A DNA stretch of 64,000 nt from Topomyia yanbarensis. Its lineage: Eukaryota > Arthropoda > Insecta > Diptera > Culicidae. The notes under the pieces are model-generated. The model did no database searches. It saw only the letters and a program-made list of their open reading frames with translations, and had not been told where the DNA came from. Each line of letters starts with the position of its first letter. Position 1 is the first letter of the stretch. The stretch covers positions 95,243,870 to 95,307,869 of the forward strand of contig NC_080671.1 in NCBI RefSeq assembly GCF_030247195.1. The letters run 5' to 3'. Below, one piece after another: positions 55,855-64,000 of the stretch. The position numbers and the translations under genes are program-made.

Positions 55855-55970
55855 TCTCTCGCTCGTTTTCGTGCACTGCTTTTCCATTCCTTTCTGCTGC
55901 TAATACCATCATAACCAAAACGAATGTGCGTATTCCCCCGCCATCCCACGGCCAGTGTTGCCACAATTGC
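55855..55970 (-). promoter_or_regulatory. Orphan H3 promoter-like block, inverted
   Basis: Same sequence as the H3 upstream block at 19800-19940 (CTCGCTCGTTTTCGTGCA, CATTCCTTTCTGCTGCTA, CCCCCGCCATCC), oriented leftward. No intact minus-strand H3 follows; the rightward H3 copy at 55.5 kb abuts it. A further copy is at 56980-57080. Confidence 0.6.
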
Positions 55971-56319
55971 ATGTCGCTATTACAATTTGAATTATTTTAT
56001 TGATCCTCTCTAGTATTGATGAAATATAGAACGTGCAAAGTACACTAGTCGCATGCTTTTATTCGAACTTTTTGGCAGCTTCCGTTGATTAACTGCATAA
56101 ATCGATTTGTTTGTGCAGCTCCTTGCTAGTAGCAAACTAAATAGCCTTTATCAGCGCTAACAAATTACACAAAAGAATTTAAATTTGTGAAAATCTTTTC
56201 CTTCCTTCTTTTCAAATCTGCAACATTCTTTGAAAATATTGTTGGAATGTTGTTATTGAAAAACTGAACATGCAAGTTTGCTAGCACTGGCCACTAGATT
56301 GAAGGCGATGGAATGACAG

Positions 56320-56455
56320 AAAATTCGTTTTCGTTATGCTAGTATTGGTAGCCGAACGGAAAGGAAAGGTACAGGAATGGCACGAAAACGAGCGAGAGAG
56401 CGATAGTAGTGCTTTCTCGTGTCGGTCGGTTTTTCTCATCATTCGTATTCGTTCA
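56320..56455 (+). promoter_or_regulatory. H3 promoter-like block
   Basis: GGAAAGGTACAGGAATGGCA, CGAAAACGAGCGAGAGAGCG and GTCGGTTTTTCTCATCATTC occur in the order seen upstream of the 55.5-kb H3 copy. The TATA segment itself is deleted here, so the block is probably inactive. Confidence 0.6.
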
Positions 56456-56853
56456 AGCACTAGCAAGCAACCAGTCCACCGGAGGAAAGCAGTTGGCAAT
56501 GATGACGGTCCGAAAAAGGGCCCCAGCTACTGGTGGCCCATCGCAACCAACTACCGATCAGGAACTGTCGGTCTGTCGCCATGCCAGTATTTCGCCCCAA
56601 CTAAAGGACAACGGATCAACTAATCCGCTGGCTAACATTCCAGCGTCTGGTTCGTAAGGTTGTGTATTACTTCAAAGTCGAGTTACGCTTACAAAACTCA
56701 GCCGTAATGAAGCTAGTGATGCCTACTTGGTCGGTTTGTTTGAGGATACCAAGCCAAGTGCGTAACTTTCTCGCAAAAGAAATCAAACTGGCTCACAGTG
56801 TCCGCTGGGAGTGGGCATAAATTACAATAAAAGCAACGGTTCTTTTCAGGACC
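56456..56853 (+). pseudogene. Decayed histone H3 gene with 3' stem-loop
   Basis: Fragments in changing frames: KQ..STGGKQLA, APATGG, YRSGTVGL-like, FQRLVRKVV, SDAYLVGLFEDTK, then CGCTGGGAGTGGGCATAA, which resembles the RRIRGERA-stop end. The histone stem-loop GGTTCTTTTCAGGACC follows at 56838-56853 (one T-G wobble). Multiple frameshifts make it non-functional. It is the most complete H3 copy in the window from tail to stem-loop. Confidence 0.85.
56838..56853 (+). terminator. Histone mRNA 3' stem-loop
   Basis: GGTTCTTTTCAGGACC, a six-pair stem with a single T-G pair and TTTC loop, 25 bp after the H3-like stop codon. Confidence 0.8.
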
Positions 56854-57215
56854 AATCAATTGTGTTCTAGTGAGAGTTAAACTGAAACTTTCATTTTAAG
56901 GTGTGTAACAAATTTTCAACAAGCAACATAATACGTTGTGTGGAAAGAAGCTTGCACACGGTACAAAAACTTAAATTATCCTCTCGCTCGTTTCGTGCAC
57001 TGCTTTTCCATTCCTTTCTGCTGCTATTATCAGTATAATCAAAACGAATGTGCGTGTTCCCTCACCATCCCTCTAGTGATCAGTGTTGCTTCAATTGCAT
57101 GTGTTTAAGAGAAACGTTGAAGTCACATGCTTCTATTCGAGCTTTTTGGCAGCCTCCGTGAACTAACTGCATTAAATGATTTGTTGTGCAGCTCCGTGCT
57201 AGTAGCAAACAAAAT

Positions 57216-57435
57216 GGCCCTACCAGCGTCTGATTCGTGAGATTGTGCAGGATTTCAAAGTCGAGCTAAGCTTATAAAGTTCAGCCGTAATGGTACCCGA
57301 AGAAGCCAGTCTTGTCGTTTTGTTCGAGGCTACAAAACAGTTCACCAGGCACGTAACTGTCATGCCAAATATATCCAACGATCCAGCGCATCACCATCAA
57401 CACCAACGCCGAAACCAAAGGTTCTTTTCAGAACC
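57216..57435 (+). pseudogene. Histone H3 C-terminal fragment with 3' stem-loop
   Basis: Reads QRLIREIVQDFKVEL, then VPEEASLVVLFEATKQFTR and HVTVMPN, matching the H3 fold region. The N-terminal half is missing: promoter/leader-like sequence (GCAGCTCCGTGCTAGTAGCA) joins directly to the fold part. A perfect stem-loop GGTTCTTTTCAGAACC at 57420-57435 ends the unit. Confidence 0.8.
57420..57435 (+). terminator. Histone mRNA 3' stem-loop
   Basis: Perfect GGTTCTTTTCAGAACC hairpin followed by ACCA. Confidence 0.85.
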
Positions 57436-57935
57436 ACCATTATTACCATAGAGAATTATTTGAAAATTTCCCATTCAAACGTGATTCTGTTGAATATTAT
57501 TAGATTTAAATTAACGTCTCGAATTGAAGTCACGACGCTCCGGTTATGTCACAGACATTACCCACCCATCTTTTTTTAATGTGACCACGACTAACGGTTT
57601 AACATAGACACCCCATTTCAATATTTCGGAAAGAACAGAAGGTCGAGTTTGGAAAGTTTGTAACTTTCATTGTACTTAACCAAACTACACAATGTTCGCA
57701 CTAATGATTCAGAAATATGACCAGGAATCTTCTATTAAATTTGTAAGTATGTATAATTTACATGAATAAAGAAAAATTGATTTTCAGGAATCAATTATTA
57801 TCTGTTCTGCCATTGGCCAGGACTATGCGACTTCCTTATGCTAACATTTGAAAATCGTGTTCCTTATGTATTCTACATCTCTCCGGTTATGTCGCAGACA
57901 TTACTCACCCATCTTTTTGTAATGGCCCATTAATT
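57436..57935 (+). repeat. 3' flank of the H3-associated repeat
   Basis: CTCCGGTTATGTC.CAGACATTACCCACCC occurs at 57537-57570 and again at 57884-57915, and once after the H3 remnant at 20436-20470. The interval 57600-57790 resembles the left flank block (CATTTCAATATTTCGG, GTACTTAACCAAACTACACA). The flanks therefore travel with H3. Confidence 0.6.
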
Positions 57936-58186
57936 TTTTTTAAACATGATATTCTTAATATTGTAGGTAGAGTATCAAAATGTTCCAGAAAGATGTTTTC
58001 TTTGCCAAAATACATATCTTTTCAGAAGAGATTATTGATCTATTTTCAGTTGTTGGGTGTGATTTTAATAAAATTAGCAAAAGTTTCAAAAATAACCTTT
58101 GAACGGGAAGTGCTATATCAACCCTACAAGACTCAATGAATTTCATGAAATATATGAAACTTTTAGGAGTGCAATTTAAAGAGATA

Positions 58187-58505
58187 GGGTGATGAGCCTA
58201 TTTTCACCATACTAAGCAAGGTGCTTCACTAATTCGGTAATTTCTTGCCTTACAATCAATGGAATGCGTAAAAATTGACATCAACCGCTTTGCTTCGTTG
58301 TTAAGAACCAATATAAAAACACAAATGCGTTGAAAACAGTAAAATTCTCGTGTTTGAGCACAATGAAAACTCGAATCGAGTGCCCCTATTGTTGCGCTAC
58401 CATTTGACTCAATGCGTTGAACAAAGATGGCAGACACTGCTCTAACCAACGGCTTCAAATGGGTAGGGTAATAATAGAAACATGGCGCAAATAGGCTCAT
58501 CACCC
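58187..58505 (+). mobile_element. 319-bp MITE, GGGTGATGAGCC ends (copy A)
   Basis: GGGTGATGAGCCTATTTTCA and its inverse bound the element, with TA on both sides (58185-58186, 58506-58507). It matches copy B at 59435-59753 in inverse orientation over its whole length. It is non-coding: the minus-strand frame at 58204-58518 covers it but has no transposase features. Confidence 0.9.
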
Positions 58506-58519
58506 TATATGACAACAAA

Positions 58520-59150
58520 AATAAATGGGGTCATCCAAATAGAACGTATTATAACTTCGAAAGTATTCAACGGAGAGATATAATGTATTTAATAAAGATA
58601 TTCGCGAAATGTCCACAACTTTTTCAAATACGTTAGTTATTGAGAAATTTCACTTTTAGAGGGATTAATCACCAAACTCATCGCAGCAAATGTCAGACCT
58701 ATTTTTAAAAAGTATTTTGAAGCACAATTGATGTAAACTCAGCCGTTTCAGCATAAAAACCAATCACTATTTGAAACACTTTTTTAAATTGCCGAATTAC
58801 TTCGAAAATACACAAGGTAAACCAAGTATGTGATATAGAAATTTATACATTTCGATAATTCAAACTTGTTACGGACCAAAAAGTTATATTAATGAATTGG
58901 TCTTTAAGGCTTTATCCAAAAACAACAAGCAAAAATGTTGAAGGTATTAATGATAAGAATTGTGTGCCTTCAGCAAAGTTGTTGGCAAAAACTTGCTCTA
59001 CAACTTTGCCGAGGAAATTAAATTAATTGTTGTACTTGAAAGAAATTTGGTAAATATATCTCGCTTTTAGGGTGATCAATCATTAAAATCACAACATCAC
59101 ATAAAAGGGCTTATAATATCCACAAATTCATCCGAGGATGTTATTAACGT
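58520..59150. repeat. Dispersed TTCAGCAAAGTTGT repeat family
   Basis: GTGCCTTCAGCAAAGTTGTT, CTCGCTTTTAGGGTGATCAA and ATTAATCACCAAACTCAT words recur here twice, at 23200-23690 and around 61130. These are non-coding and lack definable ends. Confidence 0.5.
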
Positions 59151-59434
59151 CATTTAACGATTTAGGCGTAAATGATGGATCGCACGATTGTGGCAAAAAT
59201 AATCACTGTGTCATGAGTTTTTATATCGACCTTTATCGCCAAAATATGAATTTCAAAGAAAATTTTCATAAAAATGCTAAATATACGTTTTGTTGTAATT
59301 ACTTGTTTTATACTATATTCATTTCAATGACATTGAAGCAATACGTTGTTTTTGCTAATTTTTACTGCTTTGCCGGAAATCGTTAACAAAACAAATCTTC
59401 ACAGTCGTTAAACATCCACAAATATACTCATATA

Positions 59435-59753
59435 GGGTGTTGAGCCCTTTTTCGCCATGATTCTATTATCACCCTACCCATTTGAAACCGTTGGTTAGAG
59501 CAGTGTCTGTCATCTTTGTTCAACGAATTGAGTCAAATGGTAGCGCAACAATAGGGGCACTCTATTCGAGTTTTCGTTGCGCTCAAACACGAGAATTTCA
59601 CTGTTTTCAGCGCATTTGTGTTATTATATTGGTTCTTAACAACGAAGCAAAGTTGTTGATGTCAATTTTTTCGCATTCCATTGATTGTAGACCGAGAAAG
59701 TAATGAATTAATGAGGCACCCTGCTTAGTATGGTGAAAATAGGCACTTTACCC
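59435..59753 (-). mobile_element. 319-bp MITE, GGGTGTTGAGCC ends (copy B)
   Basis: Same length as copy A and inverted relative to it, flanked by TA (59433-59434, 59754-59755). Shared blocks include CTACCCATTTGAA, GGTTAGAGCAGTGTCTG, GGTAGCGCAACAATAGGGGC and GGTTCTTAACAACGAAGC. Slightly more diverged ends than copy A. Confidence 0.9.
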
Positions 59754-59755
59754 TA

Positions 59756-62024
59756 GCTTAAATTTCCACCAGACAAGACGAAAAGACAAGTCCAACAAAA
59801 AAAATGCCAGTTAAACCTTTAAAACTTCCAAAACACATGCGTATCGTTCAGTGTCGAAATACTGATAACTTGTACAGTCACGTGTACCGAGCATAGAAGC
59901 TCGGAATCTGCATTCAGATTTTTCGTGTTTGACCATTGACGTTTGCAGCAGCCGAAAAAAAAAGATGTTACTCCGATCCTGTTCGTGATGTTCGCTATGT
60001 TCGTTTTTGTCGTATGTAATCTTGACATTAAATTTGATCTGTTTAGTTTGCTGTTCGACGTTGTTTACATTAATACTAATCGGAATCAACTGGTACCAGC
60101 AGATAGCAACCAGTAATAATACAAACTACCGTTACATTACTGCGATTGTTGCCAACTGTTTTTCGGCAAGATTTTTTTAGCTTTTCATGTTTACTAGTTT
60201 GCTTCAATATTAAATATGTAATTGAGTGAGCTCAATTCTAATCATCTCATATCTAAAAAATCATTGGCGAATGAATAAGTTTAAACCAATAACCAGGACC
60301 AGACCAGGACAGAACATGCTTCGTAAAACATTTTTCAAATAAAGTAGAATATAAAAAACCGGATATAAACCCCAAAAATAAAAATCGAACTGGGACTCTC
60401 CTTTGCAAGAGTCGAATAAAAAACTTTCAGAATAAATACCGGACAAAAACATCCGATTCTTACAAAGTAATATTTTTAGACGACTTTTAATCTTGAACAT
60501 CACGATGTACGAATGCTCCTGTGAACGATTTATTTATTTTTAGCCGATTTTTATATTGGAGGTTAAACCTTGCCGAGTTATACGGGTTCTCACTTTTTAA
60601 GCGATTCTTATGCTGAAGCATCTCTATCCGATTTTAACGCTTGATGTTCATTTCCTAGTTTTATCTTCTAATATTTTTGAAACGGGTTTTCTGTCCTCGC
60701 AAGCTTTTATTTTCAGTCGCTTAAATGCAAGTACTCTATCGAATTCTCCTTAGATATATCGGAAACAACGAGAGACAAATAGAATTAATAGCGATTTTAT
60801 TGTAATATTATTTGTGATTAAAGTTGCCTGGTGAATGTTGGCTATTCAATAGTTTTTGCTATTGAAAATATTGCTATTTTTTTTCAAAAATTACTAGGCA
60901 ACTTTAAAAACAAAAGAGATACATCCATACGGTATTCCGGAATGTTGTGTATTTTGATGATACAACTAACTTTCTAGAACATATCCTACAAGTATGTACT
61001 ATATTATTCAGATAATACTAAAAAAAATTGTTTCAAGGGCTATCCAGATGGAAATTACATACATATTTACCAAAGCAATCACAAATTTGCTGGACATATT
61101 ATTTGGCTATATTTAGATTTTTAAAAAATCTCGCTTTTAGGGTGAACAATAACTGAAAACATAGTACCAACAAAAAAGAGCTAAGGATTCCATGGACTTG
61201 ATAAACTTTAACTTTTCACAAAATTGTGTTTGTTTACATTTTTCTATTGTAAAACATGTTATAAATACACTCCTAAAAAATTTTCACGGGACGCGCATTA
61301 GTTTAATTTTTTGTAAGCTTGGAACATGGCAACGCGCTGTCTACTAGAACTCTCCTCCATAGATTTGCAAAAATACGTGGTTTTGAAACTTGCTGGCGAG
61401 ATATCTTAGAGATCAATTTATCAATAGACTTGGAATAACTTGGAAAATGTTCAAAAAACGAACCGCTATCGTCTGACATGAACTATTTTGACATTAAAAA
61501 TGTCGAATACCACTATTTTGGGTTAGGTGTCATTCCAAAATCTTAAATAGCTCCGCTATTACTGGATGGATTTTAATAGTCTATACACCAGCCGATTCAG
61601 AAACGTCTAACTTGAATATTGGTAATAGTTTAATAGGTAATTAAAATTGTAAGTGCACGAAAAAAAGTGAAAATTGCAATTCATGAGGCAGCTATTTCAG
61701 GCAGAGCCGTAAATAGGAAGCACCTTAGTGGCTCAATGATACCCTAGATACGTTTGAAGTATTCGTTCTTCGCATACCATACGAGTAACCTCATGACTAA
61801 TCAACGAAAAGCGCTCTCAAAATTTCCACCCTACCAGACATCTTAAGCAGTGGGTGGCCACTTTTGTATGAGGTCAGATCCGTAGATTTGTAATCTCAAT
61901 GAACTAATTTAAGTTTTGAATTTCTATGTTTGGGGCGTTTCTTCACCGATTTCACTTAAAACTATCCTTCTCACACAAAATCTTTAACATTTTGTTTATG
62001 GACCAGGAATTAATTTCTCCTGTT
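59756..62024. other. AT-rich sequence without a supported gene
   Basis: Frames at 59811-60089 and 60261-60503 (-) have no recognisable domain. Contains a short hairpin at 60820-60905 and a fragment of the TTCAGCAAAG repeat family near 61130. Confidence 0.4.
60820..60905. repeat. 86-bp hairpin with 10-bp arms
   Basis: AAAGTTGCCT at 60820-60829 and AGGCAACTTT at 60896-60905, with TATTG/CAATA words in the loop. Probably a very small MITE. Confidence 0.6.
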
Positions 62025-62028
62025 TTAA

Positions 62029-62728
62029 GGGGGTCCTCTTATATAATTGGGCAAAAAGTATCTAATGTTTGATAATTTTTTTGAAGAATCAAAATGACTT
62101 AAACATGTGCGCTATTCTGCAAAATGTTTATTAACGTTTCATCTATAAAATAAAATTTTTCGAGTGTAAGGTGTAAAAAATGGCGTCCAAAATGGCGGCT
62201 CCAGCAAAAGATGTTTTGAAAACCGACCTCATCTGCGAGCACAATACAGATCGCAATTTGTCGTCTACAAGCAGCAAACCAAAACGATCTTGAAGATTAC
62301 ATTCCGTAGAGGCACCCCAACCTAAAAACATGAAAAAAAATCGATATAGAAACAAAATGGCGGCCACTTGAAAATACAGTATCGTTTTTTTGCGTGATTT
62401 TTCCACTTTGGATGGCTGTGTAAAAAATCGTTAATGATCAATCGTTACAACGCCCGAGAATGTTGTCTTCTTTCAGGCGGGCAAAACCCGAAGATGAGTG
62501 GTTGAATGGTTCAAAAACGAGAGCGCCCGCAGATTCGAAAAAAAATTGTTCCGAGAAAGCCGCCATTTTGGATGCTATTTTTGACACCTTACGCTCGAAA
62601 ATTTTGATTTTATAGATAAACCCTTAATAAACATTTTGCTGAATAGCACACATGTTTAAGTCATTTTACTGCTTCAAAAAAATTTAAACATTGGGTACCT
62701 TTTGTCACAATTTTATAAGAGGACCCCC
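62029..62728. mobile_element. 700-bp TTAA-flanked element with ~190-bp TIRs
   Basis: GGGGGTCCTCTTATA at 62029 and its inverse ending at 62728 are the tips of long inverted repeats (to about 62220 and from about 62555). TTAA lies on both sides (62025-62028, 62729-62732). There is no coding frame of transposase type; the minus-strand frame 62143-62406 crosses the arm and loop. TTAA preference is typical of piggyBac-type transposition, but the GGGGG ends are not the usual CCC. Confidence 0.85.
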
Positions 62729-62732
62729 TTAA

Positions 62733-63690
62733 CCCTTTGCGACGTGAATTTTTTTTTTCATTGTTAATACTGTTATTTTTAGCTTTACATAGGTTTTCGG
62801 GGTCGTTGATTCTGATTATGACGTCGAAAATGTAAAATTCAAAATGGCGGATCCAATATGGCGACTGTGCTTGGCCAAATTTCATTTTTTATATTGATCT
62901 AAAACGTCTTACAAGGTGGTTTTCGGGGTCGCTGATTCTGATTCTGACGTCGAAAATGTAAACTTTAAAATGGCGGATTCAGTCGCCACGTGTGACCCAA
63001 AAAACTCCCGTGAATCGAGTTTTATACTGATTGTAATAAAAATTGCCAATTTCTTAAAAATTGGTGCCATTTTGTAGGTGCCATTTGGAATTTTCAAATT
63101 CTGGCCTCAGAATCGTAATCAGCGCCCCAAAAACTCTCGGAAATCGAGTTTTATGATCGTTGTGACAAAATTCGCAAATTTTGTAAAAAATGTCTGCAAT
63201 TGTGTAGCCGCCATTTTAAGTTTTCAAATTCTATTATCAGAATCGTAATCAGCGACCTCAAAAACCACATAACTATTTATATGCTAGTTGAGAAGTAATC
63301 CCTGTCTATCAGAATCTTTTATAGACCAACATAATAATAAAACCCCATTTTTGCATATATTGATATTTTTTTTGAAAAAACTGACCTACGAAAAATTCTG
63401 ATATTTAGTTCAAAAAAAAATCTGTTATTTAGTTAAATATTTGAGATACATGCACACAATTTTTTAGATCTATAGGACTTTAAGTTCAGACACAGTTGAA
63501 TTTCTTGTGAAAAAACGAGATTTTCGAGTTTTAATTGTTTATAGCTAATAAGTAAATAACAAATTCGCATAATTTTTTGTGAGTTGAAAAAAAGCAAGAA
63601 TTCGTATTTAAATGTCAACGCTAACTAGAAATCCAATAAAAACTTAGGAGAAGTAGGTGGGACGTATGCGTTCTACTGCATCGCAAAGGG
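62733..63690. mobile_element. 958-bp TTAA-flanked element, CCCTTTGCGA ends
   Basis: CCCTTTGCGACG at 62733 and CATCGCAAAGGG ending at 63690 are short TIRs, with TTAA on both sides (62729-62732, 63691-63694). The CCC/GGG tips and TTAA fit a piggyBac-type non-autonomous element. Internally, GGGGTCGCTGATTCTGATT blocks are repeated directly (62800, 62927). They recur inverted (63105-63125, 63235-63255), giving a partial foldback. No transposase frame is present. Confidence 0.8.
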
Positions 63691-63694
63691 TTAA

Positions 63695-64000
63695 TGGTAA
63701 GGTATTGCCATAATTATAAACAAAATTTGCACTTGACAAGTTCACTTAATTTAGTTAAATTCCTTAGACATTTCTCCTATACTGCAACCAAGTGATGTGA
63801 ATTATGATCGGAAGCTGGTATTTCCGGTTTTTGGACAACAGTCACTGTTTTTGTCTCAAGTCAAGAGGAATAATACCCTACTTAAGACACCTATTGAATA
63901 AAAACAGTAGGCGACGCTTCACTGGATAAGGCAAATTCATCAACAAGTTGAGTTTGATTCTGTTTGGCCCAAAAGTAATATTTTTGCATGACATTCTTAT
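63695..64000. other. No supported feature
   Basis: AT-rich sequence to the window edge; nothing recognisable. Confidence 0.5.

Noticed and set aside
62143..62406. 87-codon minus-strand frame with a hydrophobic segment
   Set aside because: It lies across the inverted repeat arm and loop of a non-coding TTAA element.

Overview
The window looks like a stretch of mosquito (Culicidae, probably culicine/Aedes-like) nuclear genome. It is AT-rich and made mostly of nested transposable elements and old dispersed repeats. It holds several insect-type non-LTR retrotransposon fragments, a tRNA-derived SINE, many short terminal-inverted-repeat (TIR) elements, microsatellites and minisatellites, and almost no host coding sequence. 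The organism is inferred from repeat style and protein similarity, not from a diagnostic gene.

Host genes. The one exon I support well is on the minus strand at 15252-15416. It encodes a metallo-beta-lactamase-fold segment of MBLAC1 type (motif THGHSDH) and has good splice sites on both sides. The remaining exons were not found, so much of the window may be intronic or intergenic to it. Four or five decayed histone H3 copies (19.5-20.3 kb and 55.3-57.4 kb) keep recognisable H3 sequence, and most keep the replication-dependent histone 3' stem-loop. They sit inside a larger duplicated repeat whose flanks (17.3-18.5 kb, 54.9-55.3 kb, 57.5-57.9 kb) recur with them.

Mobile-element layout. At 1-8 kb there is an inverted repeat pair about 4 kb apart around two copies of a common mosquito interspersed repeat. 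At 8.0-13.4 kb a minus-strand Jockey/CR1-type LINE is split by two later insertions: a plus-strand RTE-type LINE (8413-10768) and a TA-flanked TIR element (11043-12312). Removing either restores the host reading frame. At 20.5-22.6 kb a foldback MITE lies in an AAGTAC-rich repeat whose empty site is visible at 32.86 kb. At 31.0-32.3 and 44.5-46.1 kb are two copies, in opposite orientation, of an element with TIRs of about 213 bp and no transposase; the second lies inside a SINE with a 21-bp target-site duplication. At 33.5-34.7 kb is an ORF1-only LINE with poly-A tail and a 10-bp target duplication. At 41.2-44.1 kb is a second, minus-strand RTE. At 50.7-51.4 kb is another LINE reverse-transcriptase fragment, followed by diverged 120-bp tandem repeats and a 15-bp minisatellite at 53.4-54.0 kb. 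At 58.2-59.8 kb are two 319-bp MITEs in opposite orientation. At 62.0-63.7 kb are two TTAA-flanked elements sharing a junction TTAA.

No CRISPR array, operon or prokaryotic feature is present. Most open frames over 60 codons are chance or repeat-derived. The main value of the window is its insertion record: several target sites can be checked against empty copies or restored frames inside the same 64 kb.
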